In this document: piece after piece, positions 1 through 15,138 of the stretch
Layout of the letters: each line of letters opens with the position of its first letter
Position numbering within the stretch: the stretch's first letter is position 1
Assembly (NCBI GenBank): GCA_015146655.1
Contig: VKHL01000149.1
Coordinates: 1-64,000 of the forward strand
Length of the DNA stretch: 64,000 bases
Source of the DNA: Ochromonas danica
Lineage: Eukaryota; Sar; Chrysophyceae; Chromulinales; Chromulinaceae
Direction of reading: 5' to 3'
Program-made: the position numbers and the translations under genes
The notes under the pieces: generated by a model
What the model saw: the letters and a program-made list of their open reading frames with translations, nothing else
The model's database searches: none
Told to the model about the DNA's origin: nothing

Positions 1-149
1 TCCGCTTTCATGCGTTCCGCCTCCACCAGGTCGCTCAGATAGGGACACGCCCGCTCAAAGCTTGAAGCACCACACTTGGAGCAGCGAGGCGTGGATGCAG
101 AACAATCAATGTGGTGCAGGGTATTTGGAAATGATGATAGAAGAGTCAT
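1..149 (-). CDS. 5' end of a truncated gene, Cys-rich protein (partial)
   Basis: An open frame starts with ATG at 149 and runs off the left edge of the window, giving 49 codons. It contains the stretch CSKCGASSFERACPYLSDL, a CxxC plus a further Cys that could bind zinc, followed by a mixed helical segment. The frame has balanced amino-acid composition and no stop before the edge, unlike most short frames in the nearby spacer. I do not recognise the family. It could equally be a chance frame, because only the first exon is visible. Confidence 0.4.
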   Translation of the reverse strand, partial: MTLLSSFPNTLHHIDCSASTPRCSKCGASSFERACPYLSDLVEAERMKA

Positions 150-933
150 GATGCCATGATGATGACGGTGAGGAAGAAGAAGGAGTGACAGAGGGTATCT
201 TTCACAGCCGTTTTCAGTCGTCAGTTCCAATCCCTAAGTGCAAACGCCAGGATGCCAGGACGCCAGATCTGGATCTGTGTAGTGCATTCGGGCATGTTTG
301 AACTTCACAACCAAATTCGAATCAAGGCTGTGATAGTGATTTCCAAGCGCTTAGGATTCCCATTTTCTTTGCCATCCCTTCATAGTTTATCGTTTTCTTG
401 ATTAAGCAAGATATTGGGGTCTTGGGCACGCTATGAACCGTTCAGTGATTCGTAACCAGGGCGACTCGTCGTATCAGAGCTGGAACCCTTGATATTTGCC
501 ACAATTGTGTTAGGAATCGCCTAACAAGTCTATGGGGCGAAGAATAGCCCCAGTCCATCCTTGAGGGTATGATTCTTCTGACGTTTTGTAGAGATTTGTA
601 CCTTCTCTCTTGCAACATCATTCTTGAGGAAGTCACCTCTGGCTAGTTATTAGCAATAAAAGCCAAATTCACTTTGAGTCTAACCACTGGGGGTTTTAGG
701 GGTTGGCCCTCAATGATACCAGTGCAAGTGCTCATCGTTATTCAGGGAATAGCTTTCATAGCCTGGAGTACCAACACTTCTGCTATGTTATACCTAACTT
801 TATTTCGAAGTATTCTAACCTATCCTAGAATAGAATAGAACAAAAGATAACCATTGTTGTCTCAGTATCAATTATGTTATTATCATCATTCACTATCTAT
901 TGTATACAATCAATGACACTGCAGTGTATTATC
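150..933. other. intergenic spacer, no gene seen
   Basis: This 784-bp stretch lies between the start of the truncated left-edge gene and the stop of the dynein gene. Short frames here (for example 442-636 minus) lack a usable start or a recognisable domain. It should hold the upstream region of the left-edge gene and the 3' UTR of the dynein gene. I see no RNA gene or repeat in it. Confidence 0.6.
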
Positions 934-3900
934 TTAAACCACCTCCATGATAGACACCACACCAGCCAAGATCCATTTGCCAGGATCATACTTAGTACGA
1001 AGTTGCATAGAGAAGACATAAGTTGGTCCACGCTGTTGTGTCTTGTAGACAGGACATAAGAAAGTCCCTGCTTCTAACTTATCTGCTACAACAGGACGAA
1101 TATTAATCACAGGTAACACACAGAACATCTCTCTTGGTCTTGCAGACTCTAAGACCAATTGGTTGAGATTAAAGGATCCACCTTCCAGGAAGAGTCCATG
1201 TATATATGTTCCTTCTTTAGCTGGTATTGTAAACTCTTCTGCAGTTACTTTCTTTGTTAACTCTGTTATTAAAGTCAGTTTATCCAATTCTAAACTTTGT
1301 GCTTGAGCTGTAATTTGCATAATAGCTGTTAGGAAAGACTGTGGGTTGAATAATCCAGGTAACCAAGTGACACATGGTACTTCATGTGGTGAATTAGACC
1401 AATCACTTAATTGTTGAATACGATTCTGTAAATCAACTAACCATCCTCCTAATGATCGTAAAGAAGGATAAGCTAATCCTTCCCATTTCTTTGGTACACG
1501 ATCCATATAGAGACTAAAGGCTAATTCTTCCATATTCTCTGAAATAGTTAAATCACCTTTAAATCCTAAATCTAATTCCATTAAACTACGTATCATTTCT
1601 TGAACAAGTTGATTCATACGTTCACATTCTTGTAAGATAACATTTTGAAAAGGTCCAATATCTTCAATAGCAGCAGAAATTGTTTCTAAATCAAATTTTG
1701 TATCACGTATTTGATCTAAAATATCTTGAATCATTGCTTCTGCTACAGCTTGTGAATCACGTGCTTCTCCTTCATTACCATTTTCACCATTAGATGAAGA
1801 AGAATTAAGAAGTGATTCAGTTGATAATTCTAATACAGAACGAAGAAGTTCTTCTGATGTTTGTGTACGAAATCCAATTTCAGCATTGGGATGAAGACCA
1901 AAAGCTAATGGTGTTTCCGTTTTGAGATTTTCATCAATATGTTCAATAACCATCTCATAGGTTGATGAGGTAGGAGGTGCTTTGAAAGCTTCGAATAAGG
2001 CTGTTCCACTACCATTCCCTCCTCCACCACTACCACTACTACCACTTCCACCAGCACTACCTCCCCCACTACTTCCACCTCCACTACTACCACTACCAGC
2101 ACTACCACCACCACTATTAGCAGAAGCAACCATAGTAGCAGCATCAAGGAAAGGGAATAAACTCATTTCTTCAAGTAACTCATCTCTCATGTAGAACTCT
2201 AAATAGGTATTGGCTAAGACACGATCAAAATCATTCACAATATGTCCACCATACATAATCTCACCAAATAGATATCGTAAATCAGCCCATGGTACTTTAG
2301 CTGGTGCTGATTCCATATAATTCTTTAATACTTGGAAAGAACAGGTTAAATCACCTAATGAAAATGGATAATTCATATTAAATCCTTTTGCACCAAATTT
2401 CTTTCTTTCTACCATTACTGCATGAAATTGAATTAATCCTAATAAGATACCTTTTGTTCTTGATTCTAATTCTTCATATGTTTCTTTTGAAAAACATGCA
2501 AAGGCTTGTTTCAAATTAGCACGTAATCCTGATGGTGGATCAGATGTTAATTTAATACATCGATCTAAAATATTAATCGGAATATTAATAGATGGATCAG
2601 ATGAGAAGAAAACACGGAAATCAGGATGTATACCAGGTTGTATAGCATAAGATTCTAATTTCTTTTCCATTAAAATTAACCATTTGGGCATAAGATGAAC
2701 ATTATTTAAGAAAACCCAATGTCCTTGACGATGTGCTAATTCTAATTTTTCTTCTGCTATACGATCTTGTCCTTGTCCTAAGGAGATATTATGATAATCT
2801 AATCCTTTGGTTTTACCATATTTTAATGCTAATTTATCAACATCACTTACAACATCAGCACCAGGTGATAAGATGAAATATAATGGTATAGCTGGTGATG
2901 AATCTTCAAAAGCATTTTCTAAAATTTGGAAAGAATTAAATTCAGAATCACTTTCAATATATTCTTTACCTTGTGGTAATAAATCACGTATAAAGGTTAC
3001 TAATGCTGATGTTATACGATCAGGTCTTAATATACGAATTATTAATAATTTTTTGAAAGGATTTCGATCTAATTCTCTCCATACACCAGGTAAACGTTCA
3101 ATTTCAGGTGTAAACATTTGAAACCATTCTAAAAATCGTGTAGCATTTTCTTCAATATCACCAGGTAAACGTTCAAATCCTTCAATTAATGATAAATGTT
3201 TTAAACCATTCCATGCAGAATCAATAATCCATGAAATTGGTGATTTTTCATCACCTGAACGTGGACAGAATAATAAATATTTTAAACCTTCTATAGTAAA
3301 ACCTGATTCTTCACCTAATAGACCTTGTTGTATTAAAGAGAAGGTCATTTGTGATAAGAAGATTAATTTATGTTTGGCAAATAGACCACGATTAACAAAT
3401 TTGAAAATAGTTGATCGTAATGTTAATTGTAAATTCATAACTCTTTCTTGTTGTGTTAGACCAGATGGTGCTGCTTTTAATGCTTTTAAGAAGAACATGG
3501 TAAATGAATCTAAAGAATATTGATACATATGATCAATATTATTTAATTGTAATAGAATAAAGTATAACATAGAAGCTTCACATGCTATTAGACGATAAAC
3601 TTCTCTTGCAGAATTAATACCAATTTCTGTTTGTTCACCTTTAATTACTGCTTCATTAATTTCATTTGTTGTTTGTTTTGTTTGTTCTAATCCTTCAATT
3701 AATGGAATATCACTAAGAATATCAGGTGGAGCATTAGATAATCGTTCTAATAGTAAATCTTCTAATTCTTTTAATTGAATTTTATACGTATTAAAAGATT
3801 GAACTAATTCATTTTTTGTTTTTTCTAATTCAGGTTCTTCTTCTGAGACAATTGTAGCTAATAATTGATCTTCTAAACCTTTCTTTGTTACAATAAAATT

Positions 3901-6900
3901 AATAATAGTACATTGTGCTGCAATTTCAGGTTTATAATGAGGATTAGATAATTTGGTTTGTAAGAAAAATCGAAAATGATTATCATATTCCACATCTTCT
4001 TCACCAATCTTTAAATAGAATGTCTTGCCTTTCTTAAAGATAGCTTTACTTAAAATAGGATCTAAAGCAGCATCAATATTTTCATTAATATTTTCTAATA
4101 TTACAGAATCACCATTCCCAATTGCTGTAACAATCTTCCCCATCCAACCTTTCTCACCAATACGTGTAATTATTAAATTACGATTAGCTTTTTGACAATG
4201 TAATATTTCATGACGTTGTAACCAACGTAAACCTTGTAATTGTGGATCAATTAATAATGGCCATCGACTAGATGTTGTTAGAATAGCACCATTTTCCATA
4301 GAAATACGATCACTTGGTAATCCTTCATTCTGCCAATTGGCTAATTGAGCTTCATTACTTAAAACATGTAATAAAGGATCTAATCCAGGACTAATAGGAA
4401 CATCTCTTCCTTTTAAATCATTTAACCATAATTCTTTCCATAATCGATCACGGAAATAAGCATTAAAAGGACCTAAATAAGATGTAAAGGAAGCTGCTAA
4501 CATCACATCACCTGGTAAGGTAATCTCTTTAGCATGTAACTTCTCTATTGTAGTTGTCCATCGTATTTGTTCTGAACTTAAACCATTTGTTAATCTCTCA
4601 GCTAAAGATAATCGATCAAGACATTCTTTTGCTTCAGCTTCTACTTTTGCTTTTTCTTGTGTTGCTGCCATAAATTCAGCTTGTAATTTAGCTAATTTAT
4701 TTTCAATTACTTGTAATTTCTCTTTAACAACACCAAGATCTTCTTCTGCTTTACGTTTTGATTTTGTAGCAATATCTAATGATTCCATTAAAGGTTTCAC
4801 TTTCTTATAAATACCATTAAATCGAACAATATTAATGACCCAATTAGCAAGATTAGCTGCAGCAGCAGATTTGGTTTTCATCTTATCATAAGTAAAGTCA
4901 GGATCACTTAACATAGGTGTGACTTTATTAATCACTTCTTCTGGAATATCTTCACCACGATAATTCTCTAATTTCTCTTTAAATGCATCAATCTTTGCCA
5001 TCATTTTCTTTGCATTTTCCCATGAAAAGTCTTTCTTTTCACCTTTAATCATAATTAATAATGCTGTTGTTACTTTATCAACACCACTAGGAGGTTTTGA
5101 AAAACTTTTCAATTCTGTTAAACTTCCTTTATCTAAACAATTAACAGCATCATTTGCAGCATCAAGAGCAGGTTTAGCAATAGCAAGATCTCCTGCTGCT
5201 TGTTCTTCAATTGTTCTAGCTTCAGCTGCTGCTGCATCAGCTTTCTTCTTCTCAACATCAGCAATAGCTTGTTGTGCTTCTGCTTCTGATCTTTGTTGTC
5301 CCATTTCTTCTAATAGTTTATCTGTTGATTGTTTTTTAGCTTCAACTTCTTTTTTCTTTTCAATTAAGAAAATTTGTAATTTTTCAACATCTTGATTAGT
5401 ACGTTGTAATGTTAATAATCCTGTATCTAATCGTTTAATACTATCAAATAATTCTTTACGTTGTGTTGATAATAATGTCTTATAAAAGGCCACTAATTCT
5501 AAGAATGATTTAGGTGTAGTATAATTATATCGTTTTTCTCTTTTCAAGAAATCTTGTGATGCTATACCAACACTACTATGTACTTCAGCAATATGATAAG
5601 CAATATTATCTTTGATTTCTGGACGATCACCACCCATTTCTAAATCTTCTAAAAATCGTTGTGCTACAGAAACTAATGCTTCACGTGGCCATTCTAAAAA
5701 CCAATCAATCATGGTACAATTGATAATACCAGGAAATTTACGTACACGTGTACGAAATCCTTCACCAACAGGTGAGAAACATAAGATAAGATGTAAATTA
5801 TTACGTACACGTGTAATAAAGAAATCCATCATAGAATCACGATTATCTGGTATACCTTCACTTTTTGCAATATTACGTAATGCAGTAAAAATAGAATCAA
5901 ATTCTTCTTTTGTAAATAGATCAGGTATACGTCCAGAACTTAATAAATCATTAATATAAACAAGAAAATGTTCATCTGTAATTTGAGAATCTGTTAACAT
6001 GAAAACTAATGGTTCACCAGGTTTAACAGCTGCTTTACGATACATTTCTTTTAAATGTTCTTTTAAATCATTAATACTAAATTCACTTGTCACAGAGATT
6101 TGAAAAACTTCATAATGACATATAAAGGATGCTAACTTGCTTAAACTTTGTTTACCACTTCCACCAACACCAACAAGTAATGCATGACCACCTGGGAAGG
6201 TTAAAATACGTGAGATACGTATAACATGTTGAATAGCTTGTTCAAACATGACTAAATTCATCATTGCCTTGCTTTCATTATATTCATGTAGTTTACCTTC
6301 TACCACTGCTTTTAATCTTGTTATATCATCACAATTACGATACGTAGTATTACTACCATCATCCATTAATTTATTACTACCAGTAGCTGGTGCAAAATGT
6401 GCAAAATAACAAGGTTCAATAAAAGCAACTTCTGCATCATCTTCTAAGAAACGTTTACCAACATTTAAAATAAGATCTTTACATCGATTAACTTCTGCTT
6501 CAGATATTAAACGATCAGCAAAAACACGAATTGTTTCATGATACCATAATCGTGAAATCTGTGCGGATACGATTTGTTCTGTCGGACGTGCATAGAGAAG
6601 ACCTTTAAAGACAGCTGATAAATCTCTCATAGTAAAGTTATAATGAAATTTAACAGCAGATGGTAAAAATTTAGCTGATACTTCTTTATGTAATGCAATA
6701 GTTGCATCCGTTAGATTTTTCAATTTATTTTGAACTCTTTTATCAAAATTAAAGAAATGACCATTAAGAATAGTACCAAAGATTGTTGATAGATCAGCAT
6801 CACTTGGCATTTGACAAGCAAATGTTACAAAATGACGTTGTAATCGTGGATTGACTAAGAAACTTCCACTTTTATTATTCATACAAGCAATATATTGACA

Positions 6901-9900
6901 ATCTGAAATTGTCTTTTTCAATCCTAAATCTGTTCGATCAAACCATGATCCAGTATCAATATGTTGTCTCATTAAAGCAATTGGTGTTTGTGTACCATAT
7001 GTTTCCACAAAGGGTAAGTTCAGATCATCAATAAAATAGATTAACTTGCCACTAGGAGGACCGTAATTCTTACCAGATCGTTTATCAATATGTTGTTCAA
7101 GTTGTTGTTGTAAAGCATAAGAATCAGTATAAAAATTCATATTTACTGTAGCAAATTTATAACCATCTTCTGAAGAAGCTAATGAATTAAGATAATCACT
7201 AACTAAGATAGTCTTCCCTGTACCAGCTGGACCAACAAACATAACAGGTCGTGCATTTTTAATTAATAAATCCATTAAATAAGTAAAACGTACAGTTTCT
7301 CCTGTAGGGATTAAGATAGTTCCTGTTGATGAAGAGATCGTGGTAGTAGGAGAATTACCTTGTAATTGACTCTGCCAAGAGGTTGTATCACCTGTTGTAG
7401 GATCAATAAATACATCTAATACAGAACCAACTTCAGGAAATTTTACTGCTTTACTCAATGTTCGAAAGAAATTACTAAATACTTTTCGATAATCCGTTTG
7501 TTTATCAACTGATAAAGGTCCACCAAATGCCCACATTAGACAAAAGAGGAAAATACGTTCCATCACTTGTTGTGTTTTATCACCAGAAAATGCTTTTAAT
7601 GCTCCATCTAATAAGAAACATAAACTTTGCACAAGATTTATAATAGGTAATGGAACAATCTTTTCTGGTTTAGAGACATTAATGAAATCTAATACTTTAG
7701 ATAGATAACGGCTAGTTAAATAAGGTAAATATGATTTTTCTAATTCATTAGTACGTGAAGATAACCAACTTTCTAAGAAAGGTCCATACCCTATATCCGT
7801 ATCATTAATATAGAGTATACCTGCTCTTGATACTGTTGCTGGTGTTGCATTTTTCAAACTATGAATTTCAAATATCATACGCATGGATTCACTTAAAGGA
7901 ATACGTTCATTAGAGACTAATGTTAATACTTTATTATCATCCATTACTGTATTCATTGATTCAATCCAGACGGCATCAATATCACCATCTAAAACAACCC
8001 ATTTAGCTGTTTGAGAAGCATGATAAGGTAAATTGTTTTTAGACATATTTCTCATAATAATGGATAAAACACCATCTTTCCAATCCTTCGTAAGTGTCAT
8101 ATAACCATATAATTCATCTGTGGTGACAGCTTTAGGATTAACTGTTTCATAGACAGTAACTGCTTTATTTGCAGTTGTTCTACCTCCAGCAGCTTGATTT
8201 TGTTGGAAGTTATGACAACCTGCTAATGTCTTCCAGACAGTTGTTTTACCACAACCTGCAGGACCTAATAACATGACAGAATGACGTACTTCAAGTAATT
8301 CTTGATATTGTAATACTTTAGAGATAAAGATATCTTCAGCTCCAAGACCATTGGCTTTACATACTTCAACACATATCTTATAGAGAGCATCATTCACTTT
8401 AGGAGGAAGATCTAATGCTGGGAAGAGATCAGCAATTAGACGTAAAAAGATAGGATTATCATTACTTGGAATCTTTGGTGTATTAAAATCTCTTAAAGCA
8501 CGCATTAATACAGCTTCTTCTTCAAATCCAGGATCAGCACGTTTTAACATACCAGCAACACGTAAGACAGATTTAATAGCTCTTAATCCCCAATCATAAT
8601 GATGTTGTTTGGAGAGAAGTTCACTTGATAGCTTATATAAAGTAACAAATTTAACTGAAAGAGGTCTTGCCTTAACAAACCCTTCTGCCATTAACATATT
8701 CTCACAAATAGGTAAGAAATCAGGTTGAATCATAGCACATGAACGAAACAATGCTTTCAAGTTTTCTGGTAATTCTGTTCTACCAGCATAACCAGGATTC
8801 ATTGTAATAAATAAACCTACAGTAGGGACAAGAGAAATCATTTCTCCAAAGAAATTAAATGATCCAATTTTCATAGGAGGTGTTCCAGCTGGAAGTGTTT
8901 GAAATTGTGGTTCACGATTACTTGGTATAGAATAACACATGATAGCATCTAATATACAACGAACTTGTGATGCTACGACAGATAACACTTCAATTTCAAT
9001 TCGATTAAATTCATCAAAACAACCCCATGCACCAACTTGTGTTAAACCTTTGAAGATATCACCCATTGTTTGATAATTCATCTAAAACATACAAAATCGT
9101 GTAAATCACATGCTTACAATAGAATGAATTAGTTAGTTTCAGAATGTAATCCTTACCTGATCAGAGCAATTGAAGACATAACAAGCAACACCAAGACCAC
9201 GTGAGAGATCTTTAGTAGTTTCTGTCTTACCAGTTCCTGCAGGACCTGCTGGTGCTCCACCCATCATTAATCGTAATGCTACAGTGAGTGTAACATAACA
9301 ACGATCTGTTAAAGGAGTGATCACTAATCGACCACAATTTCCTGTATATTCAAATGAATATTGTGTAGCAAAATCACAAATACGAATATTAACATTCTTT
9401 TCTTCACCTTGCCAATAATATCGTAATTGACTTTGCCATTTAAAGTCAACATTATTTTCTACTTTCTTTTGTATTAATGCTTGTACAACATCTCGATTAT
9501 GTACATCAATAGTAATAACAGTAATAATCTTAATACGATCACCTTTTGTAAGATCATTTTGAACTAATCGAATTAATCCTTCTAATCTAGCATTACATAA
9601 TTCATAATACTTCTTCATAGCATCTTCTTGTCCAGATTCTAACTCTTCTAATGCTGTTTCAACTTCATCTGTCCAGACAATTTGTGATGTTACTAATGCA
9701 ATCTGTGCAGGAACAGTGAAAACCCAATCTTCACGAGATCGATTAACATCATCCCAAGCCATAGCATCTATCATAGAAGTTGCTAACACTCCTTTTAATG
9801 TCATTTGCATAAACTTGACGAGATCATTTAACCAACTTTCAACAGCACCTTTCATTTCAAAGAGTAAAGGGAAAGGAACAGTTTCTCCATCTTTTGATAG

Positions 9901-12900
9901 CATTGCCTTAGCAGCTTCTAATGGTCCATGATTACCTTCTGGATCATCTTTAATAGCCTTTGCTTGACTAGTACTTGGACAAAGGTCTAAGTCTCCAATA
10001 CCATCAAAGACAGATCCAATATGAGGCATAATCTTGGGAGGAGAATTACCATTTGATAAAATATCCAATAATGCAGCATTAGATACAAAATAAAACCGTG
10101 GGAAATATCCTTTTTTAATTTCTAAATATTCATTTAATGCTTTTTCACATTTTTCTAATTCTTTATGCATATTTGTTAAAGCTTGTTCACGTCCATCAAC
10201 ACGACAACATAATATTACACCAGGTTTATTTTGAATATCTCTCATCATTTCTTTAAATTCACTATCAACTGTCTCAAATCTTTTGGTATCATCTGGTAAT
10301 TGTGCACGAATATCAATTGATCCTAAAAAGATACTTTCTAATGAACCCCATTGTCGTTCTACTGTTAGTAAATATTTCAAAGTACTTTCGACTTCTCCTA
10401 ATGACATTAACCAATGTGAAACTTGATCACGGAAGAAATCAACAAATTTCCCCATTCCTGCCATTGATTGTAATAACAAAGAATGTTCTTCTAATGCTTC
10501 TAAGACATCATCGGGTGGAGCAACAACAAAGATATCTGTATCACGATGTTGTATAAACTTTAATGAGAACTTCTTCCATGCATCTTCAATAGCAATAAGT
10601 TTACTTTCAATTTTAAGTTCTCGATTAGCAACTTCAACAATCTCTGAGACTGCATCAACATGATATTGTAAATTCAATGCTAATAGATCATCTAAACAAA
10701 ATCCAGCACCACGATCAACAGTAACACCTGTTAAAGCCATGAGAGATTTCCAATGTCGATCACGCATAGCAGGACTATGTAGATCATGTACTAAAGGTAA
10801 TGATATCGCCATATTCTTAACTTCTTGTTCTAATCGTTTAAATACACCCCATTCTTTTGCTCTTTTTGGATGATATTTCAATTGATTTTGAATTTTCTTT
10901 ACTTCTTCTAATAGATCATCTGTTTTAATATCAGCCCATAATGTATTCTTCCAAGTAGAAAATAAACATTCAATTAACATAACATTATCCCAGACTGCTT
11001 TTAAACATTTTAAATCATTTTCAACTTCTCGTATACTACCATGTATAGATGGCGGTAATTCAAAGAGATCTTCTAAATCATTAATAGCTTTTGATTCTTT
11101 ACATAATTGTAATAATTGTTTTTGACATCTATCTAAACTATGATATGCTTCACGTACAGTAGAATTCTCTAACCATTGGAAAGGACCTGTCATGCGGAAA
11201 TCTTTAACAAACTTGGCTGCATTAGCATTAAACTGTTTGACTTCTTTACGAATTCCTTCTAACATAATCGATTGCATAGGTTGAATATTCTCTTTCACTC
11301 TCATAGCTCGATTAAATGTATTATCCCAAAACATTTTAGCATGCTCTAAGAAGTCAAGTGCTACCTGTCCACCAATATTAGGCATATCAATAGCAATTCC
11401 ATTCACTTTAAGTAAAGTAACAATATTCTGCATTGGTTCAAAGAGAGAATTGATTTCAGGCATACGTTTACGAACATCATGTATATAGGATAATACAGAC
11501 ATTAATGCATCACGATTACTATTCTCTACAGGAGTATCTAATCCTTTATTAACTGATTGTAAGAAAGTATACAAATCTAATAATCGATTATAGACATAAT
11601 CTTGTAAATATTGTGTATGCATATATAACCATTTGGTAACCCATGTAGAAATTGCTTGTTTGACAGGTTGAGCATTAATACGAAGAAAGTCAATATCATG
11701 TATAGATTTAATCTCTGATACTTCAACTTGAACTTCTAAGAAGTATTTAATCTTCTCACCAAACTTATCCAAATTAATAATTGTCCTCTGCCAACATGAG
11801 CTTTGCTCTTCACCTTCAATAGTAGCACCATTAACTTGAGATGTTGTGGTAGTATTATTGGATGTAACAGTTGTAGTTGCCACTGCTGCTGCAGCAGGTG
11901 TAGTCGTTGCTGATCCACTACTATTATCATTATTGGTAACATTAGGTGCAAATGGAACTTGTTCTACAATCACTACTTCAGCTAAGAAATCACTAAATAA
12001 TTCTTGCGCATTTGTTAACCAAAGATATTCAAATTTACGAAGTTGAGTTCTTAATTTGTTGGCATTAGTTTCCATATTATTAATTTGTTTCATAACTTTC
12101 AATTTATATAATTGAACTTGTGGAGTTTCACTTAATTCCTTTAGATAAGTACCTTCACCAGAATCTAATCGTTTAAATGCATTAGCAAGACCTAACATAC
12201 CATTAATCCATCCTAGTACATAGTTCTTAATACCTGTAGGTTGACCAGGTTTTCCTTCTCCTTCAACATATCCTACTTCAGGTATAAAAGTGACTGCTTT
12301 ATCAACTAAATCTACTTGAATTTCTAAAAGAGCGGGTAGATTATTTGATTCTAAATAACTGGGATTGAATTGTAATGCCATCGTTTTCAAAGAAGATGTC
12401 ATAGCATCTGCTAATCCATAGACTACAACATTATTAATAAAATCAACATAAGCTTTCCAATCTGGTAAACCTTGAGAGACTTTTAACTTCTTATTAGTAT
12501 CTTTTAATAAACGATGTATATCTTGTCCTGCTTCTTTTACAGCTTGTAATTTAGCTGCACGTATTTTCTTTTGTAAATTAACTAAATCTTGTGTTAAAAC
12601 AGTTTTATATCCTCTTTCAAATAATGGTTGTGTTTGCCAAATACTAACTGTTTGTTCTACACTTTTCAAATTTCCTTTTAACATTTGTAACATATCATTG
12701 ACTTCTTTCACTTCAGACATAGTCTCACTTAAGAAAACATCAATACCATTCGATTTCCAATTTAATGATTTCGCTTTATTCTTGCCTTCACCAATACCTT
12801 GCGACAAGGTTTTATCCACACGATCTAACTGAGCCTTCACAAGAGGACGTTCAACAGGTAATAAAGTAGTTTGAATATCATTGTACATATTAACAATCAA

Positions 12901-15138
12901 ATCTAGATTGCCTGTTTGTCGACGAAAGATTTCCACTTTTTGATAAATATCCATCGCAGTGGCTGGCACTTCCAGACCAAGTAAGAGGAAATATTTGACT
13001 TCACGAAGTAATTTGACTAAGAGAGGGTCAAAATTAACTCGAAGGAGAGAAGGTAGGGAAGGAATTGTAGATGGTTCACGAGCTAAAAGAGGATTCTTTA
13101 ATTTGGATTGAGAAATTGCTTCAATTCCCATTCCCCATTGCTCAATATTGTTCTTGTCTAAATCAGATAATTGGCCTATTAATGATGTATAGAGCTTTAT
13201 GACATCACGTGTATCTTCTCTTTCCAATATCTTGCTATCCAATGTTTTGAGTTTTTGTATGGGTAACTCAATACGATCTCGTAAACTACGACTCCATGTC
13301 AAAGCTCCTGCAATTGGAGAGAGATTATGAGCAATGATTGGATTAGCATGATACTCATCAAAGATCTTTTGCACTTCAACTAAGTTGCTCTGGATAGATT
13401 CAATCAAGGCGGAATGTTTCTTTTCCAAAGCATCCCCTACGATTGGTCGAGTAATTAAGATATCAAAGGAATCCAATAAACGAAATCGCCCTACAATCGT
13501 CGAAGAATCTTCAAATCCTTGTACAATGACACTACCTAGTCGACGATCAAGCTCTTTAATACGATTACGAAACTCATAGAAAGCTTCTTCAAACTTCTTA
13601 TTGCCAAGGTCTAAGATACCTTTCCCCACAGCTCGGATAGCATCAATTGCTTGGTTGAAATCAGCATAAATCTGAGCGACGGAGGTTGTTAATGTCTTGC
13701 CTTTGGTACCACCTACTTCAATCTTGGCTAGCTTGCTAAACATGACAATAGTCTGCCCAAAATCCAAAATATCATGACAACGCTCCAGAAACATGTCCAA
13801 ACGAACAAAGACAGCATTGTTCTGAACTGACCAAGGATTATCAGGACATTCAACACTAGCTCGTAGCTTATATTCAAAGTAAACAGTCTTAAATCGTCCA
13901 AAGACTTTCAAAACAGTCTTGAGCATCCTAACAGCTGTAGCTGTTTCACCTGCTTCGACTAATTCAAAGATAGCATCTCCATTGAGATAGGCAACAGCTT
14001 GTCGAATAAGAGTATTGCATATCTCTCTCATAAGAATGACAAGACGGGCAGGTGTGTTATAATATGCTGATGATTTCCAAACCAGCAATATGAGATGAAT
14101 TATGGGAGGGAAGTGATTAACCAAATTCTCAAAATCAGGTTCAGACTCAAGATCATTAAACCAAGGGATTAATGGTTTGAGATACTTGATAATGTTATTG
14201 GCTTCTGATCTGGCATAAAACACCTCTTTACAGAGCTTAGCAAAGGGGCCATTATAAGTGCTCTTATACTGATCCAATACTTTCAATATCCTTCTCACTT
14301 TAGTGCTTTGTAATTGATCAAAGATGCTGTTTAAATGACCGGCTTTGGATGTCCAAAAGTCCACCTCAGCAAGTGGACTGGGATGGGCATCATTAAGAAA
14401 GAGATGCTCTGGGTCGAGCTTGAGGACATTCTTGATTTGCTTTGTCCACATAATAATAGCACTTTCCAGAACATGAATTTGTTGATATCCTTCTTGGTCA
14501 TAGTTTCCTTCTCCAGAACGCGATGGGCGTCGAGTGGCAGAAGAGGATGAAGATGAGGTAGTTGCAGCATGTGGCAGAGGTAAACAAGTGTAACCTTCCA
14601 CATGACCTTGTGTAATCTGAAGATTGGAGACAAAAGAGTCAAATCGATCTCTCACATCTTTTAAAATAGCATCAGACCAAGTAGGTTCATTGTTTTTATT
14701 GACACTGATAAAAGGGTTGAAAACACGTTGTGTGAGTGATGCCATGTGCTCCAAAGCGGTCATGGAAAGATCACCAAAGACCACTTCTTCAGCAATCTTC
14801 TTCTCAGAGATAGAGATCTTTGATATCTTGACTAAATAAAAGATCTTGGCACGAAAAGGTGGTGTAGGTCGTTCAATTATCTCTATTCCATTTCGACTCT
14901 CACGGAAGAATAACTCTTCACGATCAGGATTATCCAAAAAGTCGACCACTTCATGATAAATCTCTTCACTATTCCATAGATCTCGAAATTTATCAGCAGG
15001 AATACTACGAAAAGCTTGTGCAACCTATAACAATGATGAGGTAGATGATTGGGTGAGAGTGAGATGAAACGAAAAGGTTCAAATTGCTTTCTTTACCAAT
15101 TTTCCCAAATATTTCAAACGGAGATCTTCTTCTGACAT
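934..15138 (-). CDS. axonemal outer-arm dynein heavy chain, beta type (DNAH9/11/17-like)
   Basis: Motor subunit of the outer dynein arm, driving microtubule sliding in the flagellum. Three exons: 15138-15097, 15024-9157 and 9081-934, all joined in phase 0, giving 4,685 aa, a full family length. The ATG at 15138 (MSEEDLRLKYLGKL) lies in a 14-codon first exon. The long N-terminal tail is followed by the AAA ring: P-loops GPAGTGKT near residue 1940 (AAA1), GPAGCGKT near 2248, GPAGTGKT near 2590 and GVGGSGKQ near 2946. The coiled-coil stalk and microtubule-binding region follow at about 3200-3480. The second intron falls just after the AAA1 P-loop, inside FNCSDQ|MNYQ. The AAA1 region (GAWGCFDEFNRI, MNPGYAGRTELPENLKALF, KQHHYDWGLRAIKSVL) matches the beta class and not gamma (DNAH5/8). 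Unusual low-complexity inserts: Ser-rich near residue 165, Thr/Ala/Asn-rich near 1050, and Gly/Ser-rich at about 4291-4328. It is divergent from CFAP298. Confidence 0.97.

Noticed and set aside
442-636. 64-codon minus frame in the left spacer
   Set aside because: No domain, no splice signals and a length expected by chance.
1905-2194. Frames of polyVal/polyLeu/polyPro overlapping the dynein C-terminus
   Set aside because: Off-frame readings of the Gly/Ser-coding tract of the dynein gene.
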